Below, in pieces: positions 42,506-50,501 of a stretch of 64,000 nt of DNA (position 1 is the first letter of the stretch; each line of letters starts with the position of its first letter). A program made the translations under genes and the position numbers. The notes under the pieces are model-generated. The model was not told the origin of the DNA, searched no databases, and worked only from the letters and a program-made list of their open reading frames with translations. Source of the DNA: Streptomyces sp. MJM8645 (GTDB lineage Bacteria; Actinomycetota; Actinomycetes; Streptomycetales; Streptomycetaceae); contig NZ_LJJF01000001.1 in assembly GCF_001625365.1 (NCBI RefSeq), forward strand, positions 4,809,501-4,873,500, written 5' to 3'.

Positions 42506-42799
42506 GTGAGTGTCGCGCCCGTGGAGATCGAGCGCCCGGAGGTCGAAGGGCTACCGGTGGTGGAGCCGGACACGCCCTGGGTGACCATCGTGCACAACGA
42601 CCCGGTGAACCTGATGAGCTACGTCCAGTACGTCTTCCAGGCCTACTTCGGCTACCCGAAGGACAAGGCCAGGAAGCTGATGATGGAGGTGCACACCAAG
42701 GGCCGGACGGTGGTCTCCAGCGGCTCCCGCGAGGAGATGGAACGCGACGTCCAGGCGATGCACGGCTACGGCCTCTGGGCGACGCTGCAGCACGACTGA
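42506..42799 (+). CDS. clpS: ATP-dependent Clp protease adaptor ClpS
   Basis: A 97-residue adaptor that delivers N-degron substrates to ClpAP/ClpCP. It contains WVTIVHNDPVNLMSYVQYVF (N-degron pocket Asn-Asp), MMEVHTKGRTVV with the conserved His, and EEMERDVQAMHGYGLWAT. The GTG at 42506 has GAGGAGGA upstream, better than the in-frame start at 42473. It is followed by the DUF2017 gene on the same strand, a conserved pairing in Actinobacteria. Confidence 0.95.
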   Translation: MSVAPVEIERPEVEGLPVVEPDTPWVTIVHNDPVNLMSYVQYVFQAYFGYPKDKARKLMMEVHTKGRTVVSSGSREEMERDVQAMHGYGLWATLQHD

Positions 42800-42901
42800 C
42801 CGCAGCACGACCGACCGCAGCGCGGCGGCCGCGGCGCGAGTTGCCGCGGCCGCGGAGCCGGTACCCCACCCGAGACGACGAAGACGGGCTGACCGATAGA
42901 C

Positions 42902-43474
42902 ATGGCTGGGTTGTTCGAGAGTGCCGGCGGCGGGAGCGCGACGATCGCGCTGGACGAGCTGGAGGCCTCCATCCTGCGCTCCCTGGAGGTGGGGATCCTG
43001 CAGTTGATCGGGCCCGGCCCGGGCGGGGATGGCGGCGATCCGCTGGCCGCGCTGTTCGCCGAGGGCCCGACCGAGGCGCCGGCCAACCCGATGCTCGCCC
43101 GGCTCTTCCCGGACGCCTACGGCGACCCGGCCGGGCCGGAGGACCAGGAGAGCCGGGCCGCCTCGGGCGAGTTCCGCCGCTACACCGAGGTGGATCTGCG
43201 GACCCGCAAGCGCGAGGACGCCCTGCACGTCGTCCGGATGCTCGACCGGCTCGGCGGCGAGGGCGGGGTGCTCAAGCTGGAACCCGCCGACGGCCTGCGC
43301 TGGCTGGGCGCGCTCAACGACCTGCGGCTGACCCTGGGCGTCCAGCTGGAGGTCAGCGAGGACGACGAGGAGCTCTACGAGCTGCCGGACGAGGACGACC
43401 GCAAGCCGCTGGTGATGGCGTACGTCTGGCTGGGGGCGCTCCAGGAGACGCTCCTGGAGGCGATCGCGGACTGA
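42902..43474 (+). CDS. DUF2017 family protein
   Basis: A 190-residue acidic, mostly helical protein, usually found next to clpS in Actinobacteria. It begins MAGLFESAGGGSATIALDEL and contains EASILRSLEVGILQLIG, an acidic Pro/Gly-rich loop (about 40-60), RKREDALHVVRMLDRL, and a C-terminal MAYVWLGALQETLLEAI. No catalytic motif is evident. Linkage suggests a role in proteolysis or its regulation, but this is unproven. Confidence 0.9.
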   Translation: MAGLFESAGGGSATIALDELEASILRSLEVGILQLIGPGPGGDGGDPLAALFAEGPTEAPANPMLARLFPDAYGDPAGPEDQESRAASGEFRRYTEVDLRTRKREDALHVVRMLDRLGGEGGVLKLEPADGLRWLGALNDLRLTLGVQLEVSEDDEELYELPDEDDRKPLVMAYVWLGALQETLLEAIAD

Positions 43475-43475
43475 T

Positions 43476-43495
43476 CCTGCCCGCTTCCGGGCAGG
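43476..43495 (+). terminator. hairpin after DUF2017 gene
   Basis: CCTGCCCG and CGGGCAGG around CTTC, directly after the stop codon. Short, GC-only stem without T-run; probable terminator of the clpS operon. Confidence 0.55.
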
Positions 43496-43661
43496 CCCCG
43501 GTCGATTCGTCCAATATGTGGACGGATGGCCGGGGCATTTCTCTTTAAATCGGGCAAACCCTAGCAGGTCATGCTCAAATAACGCTCAGATGAACACCGC
43601 TATCCGAACCCTGCGTGGTACGACTTCTCCACCCCACGAGACCCACCCAGGACGGTGCACC

Positions 43662-45104
43662 ATGGCCGAGCAGCTGTACGACGACGTGGTCGACGCGAAA
43701 CCGGACGAGGAGGGCTATCACCGGGGGCTGGGAAGCCGCCAGATCCAGATGATCGCGATCGGCGGTGCCATCGGCACCGGCCTCTTCCTCGGCGCGGGAA
43801 CCGCGATCTCCCGGTCCGGCCCGAGCCTGATCCTCTCCTACGCCGTCGCCGGCGTGGCGATCTTCGTGATCATGCGCGCCCTCGGCGAACTCCTCACCTA
43901 CCGCCCGGTCTCCGGCAGCTTCGCCGAGTACGCACGCGAGTTCCTCGGCCCCTTCGCCGGCTACGTGACCGGCTGGACGTACTGGCTGTTCTGGGTGGTC
44001 ACCGGCATGGCGGAGACCACCGCCGCCGCCGTGTACGTGAGGTTCTGGGCGCCCGACATCCCGCAGTGGGCCAGTGCGCTGACCTTCCTGGTGATCCTCT
44101 ACGCGGCCAACCTGATCTCGGTGAAGCTGTTCGGCGAGATCGAGTTCTGGTTCTCGATGGTCAAGGTCACCGCCATCATCGGCATGATCCTGATCGGCAT
44201 CGGGGTGCTCACCCTCGGCTTCAGCAAGGCCGGTGACACCGCGTCGATCACCCACCTGTGGCAGGACGGCGGCTTCTTCCCCAAGGGCATCGGCGCCACC
44301 GTGATGACGCTGCAGATCGTCATGTTCGCCTACCTGGGCGTCGAACTCGTCGGCGTCACCGCCGGGGAGAGCGAGAACCCCGAGAAGACCCTGCCGCGCG
44401 CCATCAACACCCTGCCCTGGCGCATCATGCTGTTCTACATCGGCGCGCTGGTGATCATCCTCTCGCTCGTGCCGTGGACCGAGTTCCAGCCCGGCGTCAG
44501 CCCGTTCGTGGCCGCCTTCGGCAAGATCGGCATCCCGGCCGCGGCCGGGATCATCAACTTCGTGGTGCTCACCGCCGCGCTCTCCTCCTGCAACTCCGGC
44601 ATGTACTCCACCGGCCGCATGCTGCGCGACCTCGCCCTGCGCGGCCAGGCCCCGGGGCAGCTCACCAAGCTCAACTCCCACCGCACCCCGGCCTTCGCGA
44701 TCACCCTCTCCTGCCTGCTGATGGGCGTCGGCGTGGTGCTCAACTACCTCGTCCCGGCCAAGGCGTTCGAGTACATCACCTCCGTCGCGACCGTCTGCGG
44801 CCTGTGGACCTGGGCGATGATCCTGATCTGCCAGATCCGCTACCGCAAGGCCTGGCGGGCCGGCCACCTGCCGCCGCCCACCTTCAAGGCGCCCGGCGGC
44901 GTCTGGACCAGCTGGACCGCGCTCGCCTTCCTCGCCCTGGTCGTGGTGCTGATCGCGTTCGACTCGGTCAACCGGATCTCGCTGTACGTCTTCCCGGGCT
45001 GGGCCGTCCTGCTGGTGATCGGCTACCAGGTGCTCAAGCGCCGCAACCCGAGGGCCGCCCACGGCGTCGCCCACGACCACCTGCACGTGCGCAACGGTGG
45101 CTGA
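43662..45104 (+). CDS. APC-family amino acid permease
   Basis: A 480-residue permease with about twelve membrane helices. The first helix carries the substrate motif IAIGGAIGTGLFLGAG. The next parts (RALGELLTYRPVSGSFAEYA, then FAGYVTGWTYWLFWVVTG) are typical of the amino acid transporter branch that includes D-alanine/D-serine/glycine and GABA carriers. SENPEKTLPRAINTLPWRI is the conserved loop. The C-terminus is His-rich. The exact substrate is not decidable. The ATG at 43662 lies well inside a longer open frame. Confidence 0.88.
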   Translation: MAEQLYDDVVDAKPDEEGYHRGLGSRQIQMIAIGGAIGTGLFLGAGTAISRSGPSLILSYAVAGVAIFVIMRALGELLTYRPVSGSFAEYAREFLGPFAGYVTGWTYWLFWVVTGMAETTAAAVYVRFWAPDIPQWASALTFLVILYAANLISVKLFGEIEFWFSMVKVTAIIGMILIGIGVLTLGFSKAGDTASITHLWQDGGFFPKGIGATVMTLQIVMFAYLGVELVGVTAGESENPEKTLPRAINTLPWRIMLFYIGALVIILSLVPWTEFQPGVSPFVAAFGKIGIPAAAGIINFVVLTAALSSCNSGMYSTGRMLRDLALRGQAPGQLTKLNSHRTPAFAITLSCLLMGVGVVLNYLVPAKAFEYITSVATVCGLWTWAMILICQIRYRKAWRAGHLPPPTFKAPGGVWTSWTALAFLALVVVLIAFDSVNRISLYVFPGWAVLLVIGYQVLKRRNPRAAHGVAHDHLHVRNGG

Positions 45105-45204
45105 ACCGCCGACGCCGGGCCGCCACGCCCAGGTGGCGGACACCCGGTGACCGCGCTCCGGACGCCCCGGCGGACACCCGCCGGGGCGTGGCTATCCTGA
45201 CCGC

Positions 45205-45636
45205 ATGCTGACCATCACCCGAGAACTCCGCGACCGGATCGTGGCCCACGCCCGCGCCGACCACCCGGACGAGGCCTGCGGCGTGGTCGCCGGACCGGCC
45301 GGCAGCGGACGGCCCGAACGGTTCATCCCGATGCTCAACGCGGCCCGCTCGCCCACCTTCTACGAGTTCGACTCGGGCGACCTGCTCAAGCTCTACCGCG
45401 AGATGGACGACCGCGACGAGGAGCCGGTGATCGTCTACCACTCGCACACCGCCACCGAGGCCTACCCCTCGCGCACCGACGTGAGCTACGCCTCCGAGCC
45501 GTTCGCCCACTACGTCCTGGTCTCCACCGCCGACGGCAACGGCGAGGACGACCCGTTCCAGTTCCGCTCGTTCCGCATCGTGGACGGCGAGATCACAGAG
45601 GAAGACGTCCAGGTCGTCGAGGCCCACCCGGCCTGA
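45205..45636 (+). CDS. mec: Mec-type M67 (JAMM) metallopeptidase
   Basis: A 143-residue zinc peptidase. JAMM residues are Glu23 (PDEACGVV), His79 and His81 (VYHSHTATEAYPSRTD) and Asp92. In Mycobacterium Mec+ releases cysteine from the CysO-cysteine conjugate, and related enzymes trim residues after the Gly-Gly of sulfur carriers. Here the following genes encode CysO and CysM. A strong hairpin separates mec from the cysO unit, so the two are probably transcribed separately. The ATG at 45205 fits the family start. Confidence 0.92.
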   Translation: MLTITRELRDRIVAHARADHPDEACGVVAGPAGSGRPERFIPMLNAARSPTFYEFDSGDLLKLYREMDDRDEEPVIVYHSHTATEAYPSRTDVSYASEPFAHYVLVSTADGNGEDDPFQFRSFRIVDGEITEEDVQVVEAHPA

Positions 45637-45655
45637 CCAGCACCCACCTGGGCGC

Positions 45656-45689
45656 GGCCCGCCGACCGCCCGCGAGCGGTCGGCGGGCC
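45656..45689. terminator. perfect 14-base-pair terminator after mec
   Basis: GGCCCGCCGACCGC and its exact complement around a six-base loop, 20 bases past the mec stop and before the leader peptide. It should end the mec transcript. Confidence 0.75.
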
Positions 45690-45775
45690 CGTGTCGTCTC
45701 AGCCCGAGAAACGGGAACATCCGGATCCCGAGACGGGCATGGAGGAGCGGGCCCGGGAATCTATACGATGAGCCC

Positions 45776-45895
45776 ATGCGTTCCGTCGATGTGAGCAACC
45801 AGGCCCCGGGCACCCGCCTCGTGGCGCGCCTGCACGTCGACCTGTGCCGGCTCGCCAGTGCGATCTGTCCCGGCACGCCCGCGCGTTCGCGCTGA
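45776..45895 (+). CDS. cysteine-containing leader peptide of cysO-cysM
   Basis: A 39-codon open frame too short to have been expected as a gene. The core reads RLHVDLCRLASAICPGTP, with two Cys codons, the second in a SAIC context. This matches a recurrent actinobacterial leader-peptide pattern, (L/S)H(V/I)D(L/F)xR(V/L)xSAxC, and a related one precedes the monooxygenase operon at 51.8 kb. A TATACG box ends 9 bases before the ATG, so the message may be nearly leaderless. About 110 C-rich bases follow before cysO. Ribosome stalling at Cys codons could control read-through into cysO-cysM. Confidence 0.75.
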   Translation: MRSVDVSNQAPGTRLVARLHVDLCRLASAICPGTPARSR

Positions 45896-46006
45896 GCCGC
45901 CCCGCCCCACCCGGGCCCACCGCCTGCCGGCGACGCCGAGCCCCGGGACCACCCTCCCCGCCGCGCCCGCCGCGGCCCACCTCACGACTCGCACAGGAGC
46001 GCACCC

Positions 46007-46285
46007 ATGGCCATCGAGGTCCGCATCCCGACCATCCTCCGCACCTACACCGACGGCGCCAAGGCCGTCGAGGGCACCGGCAGCAACCTCGGGGAACTCT
46101 TCGCCGACCTCGACGCCCGCCACCCGGGCATCGCCGCCCGCCTGGTCGAGGGCGGCGAGCTGCGCCGCTTCGTCAACGTCTACCTGAACGACGAGGACGT
46201 CCGCTTCCTGGAGGGCATCTCCACCACCCTCGCCGACGGCGACAGCGTCACCATCCTGCCCGCCGTGGCCGGCGGAGCCCGCTGA
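46007..46285 (+). CDS. cysO: CysO sulfur-carrier protein with C-terminal extension
   Basis: A 92-residue ubiquitin-fold carrier (MoaD/ThiS type): VRIPTILRTYTDGAKAVEGT, LFADLDARHPGIAARLVEGG, RFVNVYLNDEDVRFLEG and SVTILPAVAGG. The Gly-Gly tail normally ends the protein and carries the thiocarboxylate used by CysM to make cysteine. Here Ala-Arg follows the Gly-Gly, so trimming, presumably by the Mec peptidase encoded upstream, would be needed before activation. The ATG at 46007 has AGGAG upstream. It lies between the leader peptide and cysM. Confidence 0.93.
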   Translation: MAIEVRIPTILRTYTDGAKAVEGTGSNLGELFADLDARHPGIAARLVEGGELRRFVNVYLNDEDVRFLEGISTTLADGDSVTILPAVAGGAR

Positions 46286-46290
46286 CCTCC

Positions 46291-46326
46291 CGCCCTCCCG
46301 CCCGCCCCGCGGCGGGCGGGAGGGCG
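46291..46326 (+). promoter_or_regulatory. long perfect hairpin between cysO and cysM
   Basis: A 16-base-pair GC-only stem around loop CCGC, six bases after the cysO stop and 38 bases before cysM. Between two genes of one pathway it may be a partial terminator setting their ratio, or an RNA-stability element, rather than a full stop. Confidence 0.6.
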
Positions 46327-46364
46327 CCCTTCCGCACCCTCACCGCCGTGGCCGGAGGCCTCCC

Positions 46365-47333
46365 TTGCGTTACGACAGCCCGCTCGAAGCCGTCGGCAAC
46401 ACCCCGCTGGTCCGCCTGCCGCGGCTGTCCGCGGCCGTCCCCGGCAACACCGACGGACAGGTGACGCTCTGGGCCAAGCTGGAGGACCGCAACCCCACCG
46501 GCTCGATCAAGGACCGTCCGGCGCTGCACATGATCGAGCGCGCCGAGGCCGACGGCCGGCTCACCCCCGGCTGCACCATCCTGGAACCCACCAGCGGCAA
46601 CACCGGCATCTCGCTCGCCATGGCCGCCAAGCTCAAGGGCTACCGGATGGTCTGCGTGATGCCCGAGAACACCAGCGAGGAACGGCGCGAACTGCTCCGC
46701 ATGTGGGGCGCCGAGATCATCCCCTCGCCGGCCGCCGGCGGCTCCAACACCGCCGTCCGGATCGCCAAGGAGATCGCCGCCGAGCACCCGGACTGGGTCA
46801 TGCTCTACCAGTACGGCAACCCCGACAACGCGGGCGCCCACTACGCCACCACCGGCCCCGAGATCCTCGCCGACCTGCCGACCGTCACCCACTTCGTGGC
46901 CGGCCTCGGCACCACCGGCACCCTGATGGGCGTCGGCCGCTACCTGCGCGAGAAGGTCCCCGGCGTGCGGATCGTCGCCGCCGAACCCCGCTACGACGAC
47001 CTCGTGTACGGGCTGCGCAACCTCGACGAGGGCTTCGTCCCCGAGCTGTACGACGCCGCGGTGCTCACCACCCGCTTCTCGGTCGGCTCCGCGGACGCCG
47101 TCCGCCGCACCCGCGAACTCCTCCAGCAGGAGGGCATCTTCGCGGGCGTCTCGACCGGCGCGATCCTGCACGCCGCGCTCGGCGTCGGCCGCAAGGCCGC
47201 GGCGGCCGGGGAGCGCGCCGACATCGTGTTCGTGGTCGCCGATGGTGGCTGGAAGTACCTGTCCACCGGCATCTACACCGCGGAGACCACCGAGGCGGCC
47301 GTCGAGGCGCTGCAGGGGCAGCTCTGGGCCTGA
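46365..47333 (+). CDS. cysM: CysO-dependent cysteine synthase
   Basis: A 322-residue PLP enzyme of the cysteine synthase family, which in Actinobacteria uses O-phosphoserine and the CysO thiocarboxylate to make cysteine. The PLP lysine is Lys49 in NPTGSIKDRPA; the phosphate loop is EPTSGNTGISLA and GLGTTGTLMGVGRYL. Start: TTG at 46365 (RYDSPLEAVGNTPLVRL) with GGAGG six bases upstream; there is no better start. It is the last gene of the leader peptide-cysO-cysM unit. Confidence 0.93.
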   Translation: MRYDSPLEAVGNTPLVRLPRLSAAVPGNTDGQVTLWAKLEDRNPTGSIKDRPALHMIERAEADGRLTPGCTILEPTSGNTGISLAMAAKLKGYRMVCVMPENTSEERRELLRMWGAEIIPSPAAGGSNTAVRIAKEIAAEHPDWVMLYQYGNPDNAGAHYATTGPEILADLPTVTHFVAGLGTTGTLMGVGRYLREKVPGVRIVAAEPRYDDLVYGLRNLDEGFVPELYDAAVLTTRFSVGSADAVRRTRELLQQEGIFAGVSTGAILHAALGVGRKAAAAGERADIVFVVADGGWKYLSTGIYTAETTEAAVEALQGQLWA

Positions 47334-47379
47334 GAAAAAGCCCTAGCGGTGCCGGACGGCCGGCTTCAGACCTGAGGCC

Positions 47380-47850
47380 CTAGCCGCGTTGCAGGGCCTG
47401 CTGCGCGCGGGACCAGACCTGCCGGTCCACCGTGCCGGCCCGGCGGCGGAAGGCCGACAGCGGCACCTCGCGCAGCTCGTCGGTCTCCAGCCAGCTGGTG
47501 CGGCCCTGCCGGTCGCCCACCGAAGCGGGCGGCAGCGGCAGCACGCCCGGGCGTTCGCCGTGGTGCTTGCTGGTGATCTTCGCGACGGTGGCGGTGCGGC
47601 CGTGCACGCGCAGCACCAGGCACGGGCGGTCCTTCGACCCCGGGCCGTCCTCGAACGGGACCTCCGCCCACCAGATCTCCTGCGGCTGCGGCCCCGGGCG
47701 GCCCTTGGCCGCCGGGCGCGGGCGCGGAGCCGTCGGCCCGGCCGGTCGCGGCGCCGGGCGGGTGCGCCGGACCAGCGCCCGCACGACGGCGGCCAGCAGC
47801 GCGACGCCCGCCACCGCCAGGACCACCCAGACCCCGGTCGAACTGTTCAT
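47380..47850 (-). CDS. membrane-anchored PemK/MazF-like protein
   Basis: A 156-residue protein with an N-terminal membrane helix (about 8-26), a Pro/Arg-rich spacer and a PemK-like domain: EIWWAEVPFEDGPGSKDRPC, LVLRVHGRTATVAKITSKHH, then ELREVPLSAFRRRAGTVD. MazF/PemK toxins are cytosolic RNases of about 110 residues encoded with an antitoxin. This one has a membrane anchor and no antitoxin neighbour, so it is probably a chromosomal domesticated relative. It converges with cysM. Confidence 0.75.
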   Translation of the reverse strand: MNSSTGVWVVLAVAGVALLAAVVRALVRRTRPAPRPAGPTAPRPRPAAKGRPGPQPQEIWWAEVPFEDGPGSKDRPCLVLRVHGRTATVAKITSKHHGERPGVLPLPPASVGDRQGRTSWLETDELREVPLSAFRRRAGTVDRQVWSRAQQALQRG

Positions 47851-48036
47851 GGCGCGAACCGTACCGGGCCCATGGCGGCCCCCACCACCGTGAGTGCCGG
47901 GACGGCCGGGCATTTGTCCGCAGCGTGCTCCCGGTTCGTCACGGAATGACCACGGTGCCCGTTCTGTGGAGAAGAGTCGCCAACGCCCGGACAGGCTGCC
48001 TCACGTACGCCCGCCCCGCCCCTCCGGAGGTGCCTC

Positions 48037-48228
48037 GTGGGGAGAAGCTCCGAGCTGTGGTCCTACGCCGAGATCGCCCGCCACATCAACGTGCAGGCCG
48101 AGACCGTCCGCAACTACCGGCGGCACGGTCTGCTGCCCGCCCCGGACGTCCTCGACGGCAGCGGCCACCCCCGCTGGTACCCCGACACGATCAAGGCCTG
48201 GGCCCGCAACCGCCCCCGCCACCGCTGA
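48037..48228 (+). CDS. small helix-turn-helix protein
   Basis: A 63-residue basic protein consisting of one MerR/excisionase-like DNA-binding unit: SYAEIARHINVQAETVRNYR (helix-turn-helix), then RHGLLPAPDVLDGSGHPRWY as the wing and DTIKAWARNRP. The size is like BldC-type one-domain regulators, but the sequence differs. The GTG has CCGGAGG upstream. Target unknown; the neighbouring MBL gene is on the same strand 199 bases on. Confidence 0.75.
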   Translation: MGRSSELWSYAEIARHINVQAETVRNYRRHGLLPAPDVLDGSGHPRWYPDTIKAWARNRPRHR

Positions 48229-48427
48229 CCCGACGGCACCCGAACGGACGGCACCGCCTCCGCCCCGGCGTTCTGGTGATTCCAGCCACAGCCCGGCACG
48301 GGGACGGGGGCAAAGTGCCGCTCCGCCCTTACTCTCGACACGCGAAGCAGTGCTACCGGCCGGTTTCACCGGCCCGGCCTGCCGTTTTCCAGCAGCAGCC
48401 AGGACGTGTCGGGGCGGAGGGGCTCGG

Positions 48428-49174
48428 ATGAAACTGACCGTGGTGGGGTGCTCGGGGAGCTTCCCGTCCGCCGAATCGCCCTGCTCCAGTTACCTCGTCG
48501 AGGCCGACGGCTACCGCGTCGTGCTCGACCTCGGCAACGGCGCCCTCGGCGCCCTGCAGAAGTACGTCGACCTCTACGAGGTCGACGCCGTCCTGCTCAG
48601 CCACCTGCACGCCGACCACTGCGTCGACCTGTGCGCCTACTGGGTCGCCCGCAACTACCGCGCCGAGGGCTGCCCCGACCCGATGCCCGTCTACGGCCCG
48701 GCCGGCACCGCCGAACGGCTCGCCCGCGCCTACGACATGCCGGAGAACCCGGGGATGAAGGAGGTCTTCGACTTCCACACCCTCACCCCCGGGGCCTTCG
48801 ACCTCGGCCCGTTCCGGATCGAGGTCGCCCAGGTCAACCACCCCGTCGACGCCTTCGCCTTCCGCCTCGAACACGACGGCCGCGCGCTCGTCTACTCCGG
48901 CGACACCGGCGAGAGCGCCGAACTCGTCGAACTCGCCCGCGACGCCGACCTCTTCCTCTGCGAGGCCGCCTACATCGACGGCCGGGACACCTACCAGGCC
49001 GTCCACCTCAACGGCCGGGAAGCCGGCGAGCACGCCGCCGCCGCCCACGTCCGCCGGCTCGTCCTGACCCACATCCCCCCGTGGACCGACGCCGAGCACA
49101 ACCGCCGCGACGCCGCCGCCGCGTACCCGGGCCCCGTCGAGGTCGCCCGGGCCGGCGCGGTGTACCGGATCTGA
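48428..49174 (+). CDS. MBL-fold metallo-hydrolase (RNase Z/PhnP-like)
   Basis: A 248-residue metallo-beta-lactamase-fold enzyme. The first metal motif is LLSHLHADHCVDL (HxHxDH), the next histidine is in VAQVNHPVDAF, then the Asp in LVYSGDTGESAEL and the last His in RLVLTHIPPW. The N-terminus MKLTVVGCSGSFPSAESPCS and lack of an exosite arm place it in the RNase Z/PhnP-like group of small hydrolases rather than true tRNase Z. The substrate is unknown. Single gene, convergent with the monooxygenase operon. Confidence 0.88.
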   Translation: MKLTVVGCSGSFPSAESPCSSYLVEADGYRVVLDLGNGALGALQKYVDLYEVDAVLLSHLHADHCVDLCAYWVARNYRAEGCPDPMPVYGPAGTAERLARAYDMPENPGMKEVFDFHTLTPGAFDLGPFRIEVAQVNHPVDAFAFRLEHDGRALVYSGDTGESAELVELARDADLFLCEAAYIDGRDTYQAVHLNGREAGEHAAAAHVRRLVLTHIPPWTDAEHNRRDAAAAYPGPVEVARAGAVYRI

Positions 49175-49214
49175 GCGGGCGCTGACCGGCCCGGTCGTCT
49201 CGGCGTCGGCCGTC

Positions 49215-50501
49215 TCAGGGTCGGCCGGGGAGCGGCAGGCCGAGGTGGTCGCGCAGGGTCGTCCCGCTGTAGTCGGTGCGGAACACCCCGCGTTCCTGGA
49301 GCAGCGGCACCACGCGGTCGACGAACGCGTCCAGGCCGCCCGGGGTCAGGTGGGGGACGAGGATGAAGCCGTCGGCCGCGTCGTTCTGCACGAAGAAGTC
49401 GATCCGCTCGGCGACCGTCGCGGGGGAGCCGATGAAGGACTGCCGGCCCGTCACCTCGATCACCAGCTCGCGGCTGGTGAGCTTCTTCTCGGCGGCCAGG
49501 GCCCGCCAGCGGGCGGCGACGGCCAGTGGGTCGCCGATCCGGACCCGGCCCTGGGCCAGGGCGCTGTCCGGGTCGGGGTCGACGGCGGGCAGCGGACCGT
49601 CCGGGTCGTGGTCGGACAGGTCGATGCCCCAGACCTGTTCCAGGAAGGCGATCGTGGTCTGCGGCCCGACCTGGGCCCGGCGGACCTCGGCGGCGAGTTC
49701 GGCGGCCTCGGCGTCGGTGTCGCCGAGGGCGAAGGTGACGCCGGGCATGATCTTCAGCTCGTCCGGCTTGCGGCCGTACGCGGCGAGCCGGCGCTTGACG
49801 TCCGCGTGGAAGGCCTGGCCGTCGGCGAGGGTGGAGTGTCGGCTGAAGACGACGTCGGCGGTCGCGGCGGCGAACTCCCGGCCCTCGTCGGAGTCCCCGG
49901 CCTGGATGACCACCGGGTGGCCCTGCGGCGGGCGGGGCAGCGAGAGCCGGCCCTCGACCTCGAACTGCGGGCCGCGGTGCCGGACGGTCTCCGCTCCGCC
50001 GTCCCAGAACTCCCGGGCGAGCTGCACGAATTCGGCGGCCCGGGTGTAGCGGTCGGCGCGGTCGAGGTAGCCGCCGCGGCGGAAGTTCTCCCCGGTGAAG
50101 GCGTCCGAGGAGGTGACCACGTTCCAGGCCGCGCGCCCGCCGGAGAGGTGGTCCAACGAGGCGAAGCGGCGGGCCAGTTCGTACGGTTCGTTGAAGGTGG
50201 CGTTGACGGTGCCGGCCAGCCCGAGGCGGGTGGTGACGGCGGCCAGCGCGTTCAGCACGGTGATCGACTCGGGGCGGCCGACCACGTCCAGGTCGTGGAT
50301 GCGGCCCTTGTTCTCGCGCAGCCGCAGGCCCTCGGCGAGGAAGAAGAAGTCGAACTTCCCGCGCTCGGCGGTCTCGGCGAGGTGGCGGAAGGAGTCGAAC
50401 TCGATGTGGCTGCCGGAGTCCGGGTCGCTCCACACCGTGGTGTTGTTGACGCCGGGGAAGTGCGCGGCGAGGTGGATCTGCTTGAGCGGGCGGTCCGTCA
50501 T
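49215..50501 (-). CDS. NtaA/DszA-family FMN-dependent monooxygenase
   Basis: A 428-residue luciferase-like monooxygenase of the NtaA/SnaA/DszA family: FFFLAEGLRLRENKGRIHDL, EPYELARRFASLDHLSGGRA, AWNVVTSSDAFTGENF and GHPVVIQAGDSDEGREFAA. Family members use reduced FMN from a separate reductase to oxidise sulfur or nitrogen compounds. It overlaps the upstream LLM gene by 4 bases. The operon is preceded by a Cys-ending leader peptide, so a sulfur-scavenging role is likely. The substrate is unknown. Confidence 0.9.
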   Translation of the reverse strand: MTDRPLKQIHLAAHFPGVNNTTVWSDPDSGSHIEFDSFRHLAETAERGKFDFFFLAEGLRLRENKGRIHDLDVVGRPESITVLNALAAVTTRLGLAGTVNATFNEPYELARRFASLDHLSGGRAAWNVVTSSDAFTGENFRRGGYLDRADRYTRAAEFVQLAREFWDGGAETVRHRGPQFEVEGRLSLPRPPQGHPVVIQAGDSDEGREFAAATADVVFSRHSTLADGQAFHADVKRRLAAYGRKPDELKIMPGVTFALGDTDAEAAELAAEVRRAQVGPQTTIAFLEQVWGIDLSDHDPDGPLPAVDPDPDSALAQGRVRIGDPLAVAARWRALAAEKKLTSRELVIEVTGRQSFIGSPATVAERIDFFVQNDAADGFILVPHLTPGGLDAFVDRVVPLLQERGVFRTDYSGTTLRDHLGLPLPGRP

